Source: DASVBE01 sp963770375 (GTDB lineage: Bacteria > Actinomycetota > Actinomycetes > Streptosporangiales > Streptosporangiaceae). From it: 64,000 nt of DNA. Below are positions 11,133 through 19,384 of the stretch, in pieces; position 1 is the stretch's first letter, and every line of letters begins with the position of its first letter. Where the stretch lies: positions 1-64,000 of the forward strand of contig CAVYPM010000029.1 in NCBI GenBank assembly GCA_963770375.1. Reading direction: 5' to 3'. The notes beneath the pieces are model-generated. The model was not told where the DNA came from. It did not search any database and was given only the letters and a program-made list of their open reading frames with translations. The translations under genes and the position numbers were made by a program.

Positions 11133-12148
11133 ATGAGCTCGAAGCCGTCGCTTCTGATCATTCTTCGATCGCCACGAGCGCATCCGGACGCAGTACTACC
11201 ACCGGCATCGCGAGAGGCGTTTCCGGACATCACGGTCAACGCCGTCGCCAACGTGAAAGACGCCGATCCCTATCTTGCCGACGCCGACATCATCGTCACC
11301 CACGGGCCGCATCTCGACGACCGAGCGGATCACGTCTTCGCGAACGCCACGAAGCTGAAATGGGTGCAAGGCACCGGCACCGGCGTGGACGGCATCATCG
11401 ACCGGCCGACGCTGCAGCCAGGACGTGATCGTGACGAACATTCACGGCGTCCACGGCGCGCCGATGTCCGAAGCCGGCGATGATGCTGATGCTGGCGCTC
11501 AGCAGGCAGTTCCCGCGCAGCTTGAACAACAAGGCCAAGCACAAGTGGGAGAACTGGCCGTCGCGTCTGCTTAAAGGAAAGAACGTCGGGATTCTCGGCA
11601 TGGGATCGATCGCCGAGACGATGGCGCCGCTGCTTCAAGGCGTTCGACATGACGGTGCTCGGCATCACGTCGGGCGTGCGCGAGGTTCCGGGCTTCGACC
11701 GCGTCTACGACAAGGCAAGCTCAATGCCCTGCTGGTTCGCGAACTCGACTATTTCGTCGTGCTCACGCCCTACAGCCGCTTCGACACATCATCTGATCGA
11801 CGCGAAATGCATCGGCGCGATGAAACCGGATGCATATCTCATCAACCTCGCACGCGGCGGCGTGGTCGACGAAAAGGCGCTGCTCGACCGCGCTGAAGGA
11901 AAAGAACATCGCCGGCGCGGCGCTAGACGTGTTCGAAGCAGGAGCCGTCAAGCCAGACAAGCCCGCTGTGGGATCTGGATAACGTCATCATCACCTGCCA
12001 CCAGTCGGCGACGCACGACGGTTCAGCACGGACCAACGTGCCGATCATCAACGAAAACATCCGTCGCTTTCTCGCGGGCGACCTTCAGAACATGCTGAAT
12101 GTGGTCCGCTCCGCATCGAGAAGCGCGGATTCTGCCGGAAGGCAATGA
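11133..12148 (+). pseudogene. D-2-hydroxyacid dehydrogenase, copy 2, multiply frameshifted
   Basis: Second member of the family found at 7466-8436, starting at ATG 11133 (MSSKPSLLIILRSP). Recognisable blocks are VKDADPYLADADIIVTHGPH, LKWVQGTGTGVDGIIDRP, GKNVGILGMGSIAET, YLINLARGGVVDEKALL, NIAGAALDVFEA and CHQSATHDGSARTN-VPIINENI. They are scattered over at least five frames (changes near 11410, 11480, 11640, 11700-11790, 11890 and 11960). The last block continues to TGA 12146-12148. The duplicated receptor-dehydrogenase layout suggests a segmental duplication with divergence. Indel density argues for sequence error as an alternative to true decay. Confidence 0.75.
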
Positions 12149-12181
12149 TACGGCAGCGTCGAATACCGTCGTAGGCTGCTG

Positions 12182-12583
12182 TCAGAAGTCCTTGCCCGCC
12201 CACTCGCTGAATTCGATGACGTTGGTGTCGGGATCGCGGATGTAGAACTGCCGCCCGGGGAACGTGCCGGTCGACCGCGCCTCCTCGTCGAATATCTCGA
12301 CGCCCTTCTCCCGCAAGAACGTCTTGCAGTCCTCGTAGGTGCTGCCCTCGATCGCAAAGGCGTGGTGCACGGTCCGCTTGCCCTCGACGTTGGGCTTGAT
12401 CGGCGGATCGGTCTTGCAGAGGAGCACGTAATCCTTTCCGGCCATCAGGAACATGATCTGGTAGGCCGGCGAATACCTGATGAAGGTCAGCCCAAGGATC
12501 TCGGTGTAGAATTTCTTGCTGGCTTCGAGGTCGCTGACTGGGATTCCGAAATGCACCACACCGCGAGGCTTGATTGCCGACAT
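12182..12583 (-). CDS. VOC (glyoxalase/dioxygenase-fold) family protein
   Basis: Intact single-module vicinal-oxygen-chelate protein. A metal-binding histidine opens the fold (GVVHFGIPVSDLEASKKFY), followed by YSPAYQIMFLMAGKDYVLL, a second histidine pair VHHAFAIEGSTYEDC and the closing FYIRDPDTNVIEFSEW with the conserved glutamate. Such proteins act as lyases, isomerases or dioxygenases with a divalent metal. I prefer the second ATG (12581-12583) because GGAG lies six bases upstream; an ATG at 12593-12595 adds four residues. It is divergent from the flavin oxygenase at 12680, and the two share a 100-bp promoter region containing a palindrome. Confidence 0.85.
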   Translation of the reverse strand: MSAIKPRGVVHFGIPVSDLEASKKFYTEILGLTFIRYSPAYQIMFLMAGKDYVLLCKTDPPIKPNVEGKRTVHHAFAIEGSTYEDCKTFLREKGVEIFDEEARSTGTFPGRQFYIRDPDTNVIEFSEWAGKDF

Positions 12584-12632
12584 GACCGTCTCCATCCGTC
12601 TTTTGCGGCATTATAGCCGACGGACAATCCCG

Positions 12633-12673
12633 TGTCACCATAAAGTCAGGCACCCTGACCATTTAGGGTGACA
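12633..12673. promoter_or_regulatory. Nested palindrome in divergent promoter, candidate operator
   Basis: The outer arms TGTCACCATAAA (12633-12644) and TTTAGGGTGACA (12662-12673) pair at 11 of 12 positions. The inner arms GTCAGG (12645-12650) and CCTGAC (12654-12659) pair perfectly around a three-base centre. The right arm includes AGGGTG, the only plausible ribosome-binding site for the start at 12680. A protein bound here, or an RNA hairpin, could therefore block the downstream gene. A MarR regulator is encoded just beyond that gene and is a candidate binder (inference). Confidence 0.55.
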
Positions 12674-12679
12674 TGACAG

Positions 12680-13924
12680 ATGCCCGATGATAAGTTCGCC
12701 GGAGATTCACCGCGCCGGTTGGCAGCACAAGCCATGAATGACATGTCGTCATCCCCCTCGCTCCGCGACTATCTCGCACGCATCAAGGATATCGCTTCTG
12801 CGGTGTCAGTGGCGGGAAACGATATCGAGCAGAACCGCCGGCTGCCGCCTCAACTGGTTCGCGCGCTGACCGACGGCGGGTTTTATCGGATGCTTCAGCC
12901 TCGCTTCACGGGAGGCGCGGAGCTTTCGCTCGATGCCTTCTCGACGGTGGTCGAGAAGCTCGCCCAGCTTGACGCCAGCACTGCGTGGTGTGTCGCGCAG
13001 TGTGCATCCTGCGCCATGGCGGCCGCCTATCTCGACCGCGATACGGCGCTTGAAGTGTTCGGACCGCCGGAAGGCATCGTGGCGTGGGGTCCGCCAGCGC
13101 CGTCGGAGGCGCGCGTCGTGGATGGCGGATATCGCGTCACCGGAACCTGGAATTTCGCCAGCGGCGGGCGGCAGGCCAGTTGGATCGGCGGTCAGGCCTA
13201 TGTGGTCGGGCGCGACGGCAAGCCGCTGCGCAGCGACAGCGGCGCGCCGGTCTTCCGCATGATGCTGTTTCCGAGCAAGGACGTGCAGATGACCGACGTC
13301 TGGCACGTGATGGGCCTGAAAGGAACCGCCAGCGACACTTACGGCGTCAAGGACGTATTCGTTCCGGACCGCCTGTCGTTCGCCCGCGACGAGGCCTGCG
13401 ACCGACGGGACAACGGGCTTCTCTTCAAATTCAGCACCAGCAATCTCTACTCGTTCGGCTTTGCCGCGGTGGCGCTTGGTATCGCGCAGCAGATGCTGGA
13501 TGACGCGGTCAGGGTGGCGAGCGACAAGACTCCCACCGCGTCCAAGCGTGCCATGCGCGACAACAACGTGATCCAGGCGCAGATCGGCCGTTCGGAGGCC
13601 ACGCTGCGCGGCGCACGCCACTATCTCCACGGCGTTGCTCGTGAGCTCTGGCAGGCGATTTCGGAGCATCCCGAGGTGACGCGCGAGCAGAAGATCGAGA
13701 TCCGGCTCTGCTCGACCTGGGTGATCCACCAGGCCATGTCCGTCGCGGACACGGTCTACCATATGCTCGGATCAACCGCCGTGTTCGAGAAGAACCCGTT
13801 TGAACGGCGGTTCCGCGATATTCATACCCTGAGTCAGCAGCTTCAGGGGCGGCAGGCCCATTTCGAAAGCGTCGGACAGGTGATGCTGGGGCTCGAGCCC
13901 GATACCGTGCTGTTCACGACTTAA
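12680..13924 (+). CDS. Acyl-CoA-dehydrogenase-fold flavin-dependent monooxygenase
   Basis: Intact 414-residue protein. Its N-terminal helical domain (DIEQNRRLPPQLVRALTDGG) and the beta-domain signature WCVAQCASCAMAAAYL, GYRVTGTWNFASGGRQASW, MGLKGTASDTYGVKDVFVP match flavin monooxygenases of the HpaB/DszC/IacA type, which share the acyl-CoA dehydrogenase fold but hydroxylate aromatic or hetero-atom substrates with reduced flavin. The C-terminal helical bundle (SVADTVYHMLGSTAVFEKNP, FRDIHTLSQQLQGRQAHFES) is also typical: the 'H..Q' ending differs from classical dehydrogenases. A flavin reductase partner is not in view. ATG 12734 is an alternative start that would leave the palindrome further upstream. 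MarR lies convergently downstream. Confidence 0.8.
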   Translation: MPDDKFAGDSPRRLAAQAMNDMSSSPSLRDYLARIKDIASAVSVAGNDIEQNRRLPPQLVRALTDGGFYRMLQPRFTGGAELSLDAFSTVVEKLAQLDASTAWCVAQCASCAMAAAYLDRDTALEVFGPPEGIVAWGPPAPSEARVVDGGYRVTGTWNFASGGRQASWIGGQAYVVGRDGKPLRSDSGAPVFRMMLFPSKDVQMTDVWHVMGLKGTASDTYGVKDVFVPDRLSFARDEACDRRDNGLLFKFSTSNLYSFGFAAVALGIAQQMLDDAVRVASDKTPTASKRAMRDNNVIQAQIGRSEATLRGARHYLHGVARELWQAISEHPEVTREQKIEIRLCSTWVIHQAMSVADTVYHMLGSTAVFEKNPFERRFRDIHTLSQQLQGRQAHFESVGQVMLGLEPDTVLFTT

Positions 13925-13954
13925 GGTCAGCCGGTGCGCGCAGACCAGCCGGGA

Positions 13955-14434
13955 CTAGGACTGACGCGGCCGCGCGCGGGGCTTCGCCGTTTGCCGGGGA
14001 GCCGGCGCGTCTTCGACACGACAGTAAACACCAAGCGCCGTCCGCAAAGCCGCAACGTGACGAGCGCCGATGCGCGATGCCAGCTCGCGCTCGGTGCTGG
14101 CGACGGCCTTGCGAATGGTGTCGAGCAGAACCCGTCCGGAATCGGTGAATGTCACGATTTTCGCCCGCTTGTCGCTCGCGTCGGCATCCAGCCGCACAAA
14201 GCCCATCTTGCGAAGCTGCTCGATCATCTCGCTCATCGATTGCTTGGTGACGCCTGCGCGGGCAGCCACATCGGCAATCCTGGTGCCCGCAAGATCGATG
14301 TGACGCGTGACGGCGAGATGGGCGATACGCATGTCGGCATAGCCCTTGCCGTTGACCAGGGCCAGCACGCGCTCCTGGAAACGCCGTGTCGAATCGAACA
14401 GCAGACGGCCGGTGTTGTCGTGTCGCCAAGTCAT
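13955..14434 (-). CDS. MarR-family transcriptional regulator
   Basis: Intact 159-residue winged-helix regulator. It has the dimerisation helix RRFQERVLALVNGKGYADMR, the helix-turn-helix IADVAARAGVTKQSMSEMI, the wing GFVRLDADASDKRAKIVTF (MarR DxRxK signature: DASDKRAK) and a C-terminal helix, then a basic tail (PRQTAKPRARPRQS). MarR proteins usually repress divergent or local catabolic genes and release DNA on binding an aromatic ligand. It is divergent from the Bug receptor at 14554 and convergent with the flavin oxygenase, so either or both may be its targets. The nested palindrome at 12633-12673 is a candidate site (inference). Confidence 0.9.
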   Translation of the reverse strand: MTWRHDNTGRLLFDSTRRFQERVLALVNGKGYADMRIAHLAVTRHIDLAGTRIADVAARAGVTKQSMSEMIEQLRKMGFVRLDADASDKRAKIVTFTDSGRVLLDTIRKAVASTERELASRIGARHVAALRTALGVYCRVEDAPAPRQTAKPRARPRQS

Positions 14435-14553
14435 AGGAGCGCGTCGTTATCCCACAAGTCCAGATCAAGGCCCGCGAGGTGTTACATGTGGCTGCTGGCT
14501 TGTCGAGCGGGATGAATTGCCGCCAAAGAAGATCAAAGGGAGGAAGAAAGAAA

Positions 14554-15516
14554 ATGAAGTGGGCACTTAAACTGATGTGCTGCGTGGTCGCCGTGACATT
14601 CGCGTCGCCGCTGCATGCACAGGACTATCCGAACCGCCCGATCACGCTGCTGCATGGCTTCGGCGCCGGCGGCAACGCGGATACGATGGCCCGGATTCTC
14701 GGCGAGGCCATGAGCAAGGGTCTTGGTCAGCCGATCCTGGTCGAAGCCAAGCCGGGCGCCAGCGGCATGCTGGCCTCTGAGACCATGACTCGCGCCGCGC
14801 CCGACGGCACGACGATGCTGATGCTGACGGCCGCACACGCCACCACGGCCGGCCTGTTCAAGACGCTCAAATACGATCCGAACAACGATTTCGCGATGCT
14901 GACCACCATCGCATTTTTTCCCTATGTCCTCGCCGTGGCCACGGACAGTCCATACAAGAACCTGGCCGAGCTGATCGCCGCGGCAAAGCAGAAGCCCGGC
15001 GAGATCACCTACACGTCTGTCGGTGTGGGCAGCGTGCCGCATCTGACGGGCGAACTTCTGGCGAGCCAAGCCGGCATCAAGCTCACCCACGTGCCGTACC
15101 GTGGCGGAACCGCGCCGACCACCGATGTGCTTGCCGGTCGCGTCGACGTGCTGATCGATACGCAGACCGTCAGCATGCCGCAGATCACCGGCGGCAAGCT
15201 GCGCGGCATCGGCGTGACCAGCAAGTCGCCATGGCCCGGCACGCCAGGCATCCCGACGGTCGCCGAGACCGTGCCCGGCTTCGAGGTGGAAACCTGGATC
15301 GGTCTTGTCACCGTCAAGGACACGCCTGCGCCAATTCAGGCGCGATTGCACGATGAGGCCGTCAAGGCGCTCGCCAATCCTGAAGTCGCGGCCAAGCTCC
15401 GCACGCTCGGCGCCGCGGTGCGATCGAGCACGCCGGACGCGATGCGCACGCTGGTGAGTGGCGAAATCGAACGCTGGGGCAAGGTGATCAAAAACGCCGG
15501 AATCGAGCCGCACTGA
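14554..15516 (+). CDS. Bug/TctC-family periplasmic solute receptor, copy 3
   Basis: Intact 320-residue receptor with a Sec signal peptide (MKWALKLMCCVVAVTFASPL, cleavage after LHA). The start at 14554 is set by GGGAGGAAG about ten bases upstream. Family blocks: YPNRPITLLHGFGAGGNAD, EAKPGASGMLASETM, AAPDGTTMLMLTAAHATT, THVPYRGGTAPTTDVLAGR, GTPGIPTVAETVPGFEVE and the terminal EIERWGKVIKNAGIEP. It differs from the two other receptors of the window (GFGAGGNAD instead of PFPPAGN.D), so it probably binds a different ligand. It is divergent from the MarR gene and may be controlled by it. No membrane components are nearby. Confidence 0.9.
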   Translation: MKWALKLMCCVVAVTFASPLHAQDYPNRPITLLHGFGAGGNADTMARILGEAMSKGLGQPILVEAKPGASGMLASETMTRAAPDGTTMLMLTAAHATTAGLFKTLKYDPNNDFAMLTTIAFFPYVLAVATDSPYKNLAELIAAAKQKPGEITYTSVGVGSVPHLTGELLASQAGIKLTHVPYRGGTAPTTDVLAGRVDVLIDTQTVSMPQITGGKLRGIGVTSKSPWPGTPGIPTVAETVPGFEVETWIGLVTVKDTPAPIQARLHDEAVKALANPEVAAKLRTLGAAVRSSTPDAMRTLVSGEIERWGKVIKNAGIEPH

Positions 15517-15532
15517 TATCTCCTGATGGACG

Positions 15533-15754
15533 GCCATCAGCGACGAAGATGTCGCCGTTGGGCGGGATCAGCACGTCTGACAGCGCGTTGAAGGTGTCGT
15601 GGCGGCTTCCGGCGACGCCTGACTTGCCGCGCGTCATCGGCACCTTGCCGCCGGGTTGCGCCCTTCGGGGGACTTCACCCAGTTTTGGCGCGGCGTTCAG
15701 GCCGCCATCCGCCCGCGCGACGCTCGGCAGCCACACAAACACTAGGGCAAACAC
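15533..15754 (-). pseudogene. Remnant of an exported NHL/beta-propeller protein
   Basis: Minus-strand fragment with a signal peptide (MFALVFVWLPSVARA) and the opening of an NHL-type propeller (FNALSDVLIPPNGDIFVADG). The homology stops abruptly at about 15535, right behind the stop codon of the neighbouring Bug gene, where further propeller blades would be expected. What follows in frame is merely antisense of that gene. It therefore looks like the 5' end of a gene whose remainder was deleted. Family assignment rests on one blade motif and is tentative. Confidence 0.5.
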
Positions 15755-15892
15755 AGCTGCCGTCGACGACTCCGCCGCAATGCAATGCAGTGCTACATTT
15801 GTCTGCGTGAACTATCGGCAACCGCGAGATTTCGTCACGCTGCATACTGGCGCGATGCTGTCAGAATGACGTCAGACAACGGAGGTCTTGAG

Positions 15893-16915
15893 ATGCGCTT
15901 GCGTTCGATCCATCGCCGTCACTTCCTGGAAGCCGGCCTCGCAACCGTTGGCGGCGCTGCAATGGCGAGCATCGCCCACAGCCAGGGAATGCCCGTCATC
16001 AAGATTGCCGCTTCGCGGAACGCTGCCGCTCCGGTCTGGAATCTCAGCAACATCTCTGAACGCTTCGGCTTCAAGGTCGAGATGGCCGTGCTCTTCACCT
16101 ATGCCGAACAGGCACGTGCTGCACAAACGGGCCAGACCAACTCCGCCACATGCGGCATCGACACGATGGCCACCGTCGCGGACCAAGGGATAACGAACCT
16201 GCGCTACATCGCTGCGGACCAGTACGGCGGGCAAAACCTCGTCATGAAGACCGGGGTCAATCCGACAAAATGGTCGGACCTCGAAGGAAAGACGATCGGT
16301 GTCGTACCGGGGACTTGGGCGCGTGTGATGTTCTTTATTGCAGCCAAGGAAGGCGGCGCGGACTTAAGCAAAATCAAAGTGACCAATGTATCGGTTGGCG
16401 CCACGGCACAAGAAGCCTTGCGGCGCGGCGACGTCGACGGTGTCGTGCTGTTCACGCCTCAATGCGACCAACTTGTCGTTGCCGGCATCGGCCATTATCC
16501 GGAGAAACTGGACATTGGCTCATCGTCATTGGGCTGCGCCAACTCCGGGCTGCTCGCGACAACGGAGCTTCTGGCCGACAAGACGCTCGCGACGAATTTG
16601 ATGAAAGCCTATCTCGCAAGCATGGACGAAATTCGCGATCCCGCGGTCTTTTCGCGTCTGGTAACGAGCCTCACCGCGGTGTCTCCGGACGTGGCTGCCT
16701 CATCGCTTCGCAATCAGATCTTCAGCGAAAAAATCGATGTCAAGGCGATCATCGGAGCGGCCAAGCTCGGCCCCGAGTATCGGATTCACGAAGTCGGACA
16801 CCTCGAGCAAGGTCGAAGCCTGATCGACTTCGGCCCGCTGATGGCTGCGAGCGGCAAGAGTCGCGAAGAACTGACGGGTCCGCCGCCGGAAGCAGCCAAG
16901 CTGGTGCGCCGTTGA
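15893..16915 (+). CDS. ABC transporter substrate-binding protein, NitT/TauT type
   Basis: Intact 340-residue binding protein. The start at 15893 follows GGAGGT and yields a twin-arginine leader (RRHFLEAGLATVGGAAMAS, cleavage near AHS). The body has the periplasmic-binding-protein type 2 layout of SsuA/TauA/ThiY: VIKIAASRNAAAPVWNLSN, the hinge region DLEGKTIGVVPGTWARVMF and ALRRGDVDGVVLFTPQCDQL. These proteins deliver nitrate, sulfonates, pyrimidine precursors or aromatic acids to an importer. Permease and ATPase follow immediately, giving a complete importer. The ligand is not identifiable; the adjacent hydrolases suggest a nitrogen-containing compound. Confidence 0.88.
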   Translation: MRLRSIHRRHFLEAGLATVGGAAMASIAHSQGMPVIKIAASRNAAAPVWNLSNISERFGFKVEMAVLFTYAEQARAAQTGQTNSATCGIDTMATVADQGITNLRYIAADQYGGQNLVMKTGVNPTKWSDLEGKTIGVVPGTWARVMFFIAAKEGGADLSKIKVTNVSVGATAQEALRRGDVDGVVLFTPQCDQLVVAGIGHYPEKLDIGSSSLGCANSGLLATTELLADKTLATNLMKAYLASMDEIRDPAVFSRLVTSLTAVSPDVAASSLRNQIFSEKIDVKAIIGAAKLGPEYRIHEVGHLEQGRSLIDFGPLMAASGKSREELTGPPPEAAKLVRR

Positions 16916-16922
16916 ATTGACA

Positions 16923-17798
16923 ATGACAACGGACGGCAGCGCCCAGGCATCCAGTCATGATTTCGCGAAGCGCGATGGACTACAATCCTCGAACTTCCTC
17001 TCGCGAATGAAGCCCGGCGATGGGCTCTTGGACTGGTCGTTCCCGCGCTTCTGGTCTTGGTTTGGCAGCTTGCCGGCGACCTCGGCTGGACACCGCCAGG
17101 CTCGATCCCGACGCCGGCAGCGGTCGTCGAGAGCTGGTATGTCTGGATTTTCGGACCGGTCATACCGCTCGCGTGGCACTCAGGGACGTGGACATTCTAT
17201 GTTTTGCTGAGCCTGCGCCGAGTGGCGCCGGTTTTGCGATCGCGTCCGTCACTGGCGTCACCTTTGGACTGCTCCTGGGCTGGTACGCGCTCGTCAACGA
17301 TCTGTTCGATGGACTCATCAATTTCCTTCGGGCCATTCCGACGACTGCGTGGGTGCCGTTTACGGTGTTCTTTTTCGGTATCCACGAGTCGGCGGCGATC
17401 TTCCTCATCGCGTTCGGCGCGTTTTTTCCGATCGCGATGAATGTCGCGGCGGGCGCGCGGCAGACGCCTCGCACGCTCATCCGCGCCGCGCTGATGCTTG
17501 GCACGCCACCGCCGGAAGCTGCTGCGGCGAGTGGTGCTACCTGCGACGCTCCCTGCGGTTTCGCCGGGCTGCGAATTGGCTTGGGCCTCGCATGGGTTCT
17601 GGTGATCGTCTCGGAAATGCTCGCCGTGCAGGGCGGGCTCGGCTACGCGCTGTGGTCGGCCTATCAGGTCAACAGGCTCGATCTGATCGTCGACGCGATT
17701 GTCAGCGTCGGCGTTCTGGGACTGGTGTCCGATTGGCTGCTCGTGCAAGTGTCGCGGGATGTCGCTTCGTTGGCAAAGAGGGATTGGTCGGCCAATGA
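16923..17798 (+). pseudogene. ABC transporter permease, NitT/TauT type, frameshifted
   Basis: Inner-membrane permease following the binding-protein gene by seven bases. The start region (MTTDGSAQASSHDFAKRD) and the first membrane segments (LAGDLGWTPPGSIPTPAAVV) are in two other frames, changing near 17040 and 17190. The main frame then shows several hydrophobic spans (FAIASVTGVTFGLLLGWYA, AAIFLIAFGAFFPIAMNVAA, LGLAWVLVIVSEMLAVQGGL) and the cytoplasmic coupling EAA-type region degenerated by a further shift near 17520. The end KEGLVGQ overlaps the ATPase start by ATGA at 17795-17798. SsuC/TauC-like architecture; substrate unknown. Confidence 0.78.
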
Positions 17799-18612
17799 GC
17801 AACGGGTACACGCTGAGCGATCGTCGCTGTCGAATGCCGGGGCCTCACGAAGGTCTACCACGACATCAGTCGAGGCGAGACCGTCGTGGCCTGCAAGGAC
17901 ATTTCGCTGCAGATCCATCGGGGCGAATTCATCACCGTCATCGGTCCGAGCGGCTGCGGGAAGACTTCACTGCTCTATATCCTCGCCGGCTTCGAGACGA
18001 AGACAGCTGGCGCAATCCTGGTCGATGGCCAGCCGATCGAAGGGCCCGGGCCCGATCGCGCGGTGGTGTTTCAGGAATACGCCCTGTTTCCCTGGCTCAA
18101 TCTTCGGCGCAACGTCGAATACGGACCACGCGAACGGGGGGTCAGCCGGTCGTATCGATGAACACTGCCGTCAATGCGCATGCTTGCGCACCGTGGGCCT
18201 GGAAGCCGCAGCCAGCGTTACCCGCATGAGCTGTCGGCCGGCATGCGGCAACGCGCGGCCCTGGCACGCGTTCTCGTCAACTCGCCCAAGATCCTGCTGA
18301 TGGACGAGCCGTTCGCCGCGCTCGACGCGCAGACGCGGCTGGTTTTGCAGCGCGAGTTCAGCGACTTTCGGCGGAAATGAAGCTGACCGTCATGTTCATC
18401 ACCCACAGCGTCGAGGAGGCCGTTCTGCTCGGCGATCGGGTCATCGTCATGACCGCACGGCCCGGGCGCATCATGGCCGATGTGCGCCATTCCGCTTCCG
18501 CGTCCGCGCGATCCGACCTCACTGGAATTCAACGATTACCGCCGTGAAATCGCGCAAGCTTCTCGAGCAAGCGAGCACCGCGACCGCCAACTCGACCGTG
18601 ATGGCATCATGA
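17795..18612 (+). pseudogene. ABC transporter ATP-binding protein, NitT/TauT type, frameshifted
   Basis: ATPase of the importer. Walker A is GPSGCGKTSLLYILAG, the Q-loop VVFQEYALFPWLNL, the signature PHELSAGMRQRAALARVL, Walker B ILLMDEPFAALDAQTR and the switch histidine FITHSVEEAVLLGDRV. These are in three frames with changes near 17870, 18150-18210 and 18370. A fourth frame supplies the tail (LEQASTATANSTVMAS) to TGA 18610-18612. The initiation codon overlaps the permease stop. All catalytic motifs exist, so the frame breaks could be sequencing indels in a functional gene. Confidence 0.8.
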
Positions 18613-18694
18613 ACGGCACCTCCGCGAGAATGAGGTCATGGAAAATACCTGCAGCCTCCCGCAACGTCGTGAGTCGGACCGTCCGTCAGCCGGC

Positions 18695-19355
18695 ATGACG
18701 CCGAATCGAACGAGGTCTATGCGCGGCAAGGCATGGGACAACGCATCGGCTTTGGCCGAGCGTCCGGCGGTCCTGCTGATCGACATGCAGAACGACTTTT
18801 GCGACCAGACGCTCCGACCACGCTGCATCCTTCGATCCGGGCGACTTACGAACCCATCAGGCAACTTTCGCGGCCGGCGCGCGAGCACAAGGTGCCGGTG
18901 ATCTACACGCAAGGCCTCGTCGCGGCCGATGGGTCGAGCGCCGGGCTTTGGCGGCTGAAGATGAAGCATCACGGCCTTCGCGGCGTGCAGATCGAGGGCG
19001 GCCGCGGCGCTGAGATCATCGACGAATTGAAGCCCGAAGCCGGCGACCGGGTGATCCGCAAGTGGCGGCCGAGCGCGTTCTTTCAGAACCGATCTCGAGG
19101 TCTTTCTCGGCGTCCATCGCATCGATACGCTCCTGATCTGCGGGACCAGCATGAGCGGCTGCGTGCGGGCTACGGCCACCGACGCCTTCATGCGTGACAT
19201 TCGAGCGATGATTGTGCGAAGAGGGCGTCGCCGATCGAAGCCAGGCCATTCTGGAAGCGAACCTGTTCGACGTTGACCAGAAGTACGGCGACGTCGTCAG
19301 CCTCGATATGTGCCTGTCCTACCTCGCCAAGCTCCCTGCTGTCGCTCAGCGCTGA
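18695..19355 (+). pseudogene. Isochorismatase-like cysteine hydrolase, frameshifted
   Basis: Cysteine hydrolase of the nicotinamidase / isochorismatase / carbamoylsarcosine-amidase fold. The nucleophile-activating aspartate is in PAVLLIDMQNDFCD, a central block is KVPVIYTQGLVAADGSSA, the lysine-bearing region VIRKWRPSAFFQ, and the catalytic cysteine lies in CGTSMSGCVRATATDAF. The C-terminus reads CEEGVADRSQAILEANLFDV to the stop at 19353-19355. Frames change near 18815, 19090 and 19210. It follows the NitT/TauT-type importer and precedes a polysaccharide-deacetylase-fold hydrolase, consistent with amide or cyclic-imide hydrolysis in a nitrogen-compound pathway (inference). Confidence 0.8.
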
Positions 19356-19384
19356 ATCTGCACATTCGATAGAGGCCTATTCCC

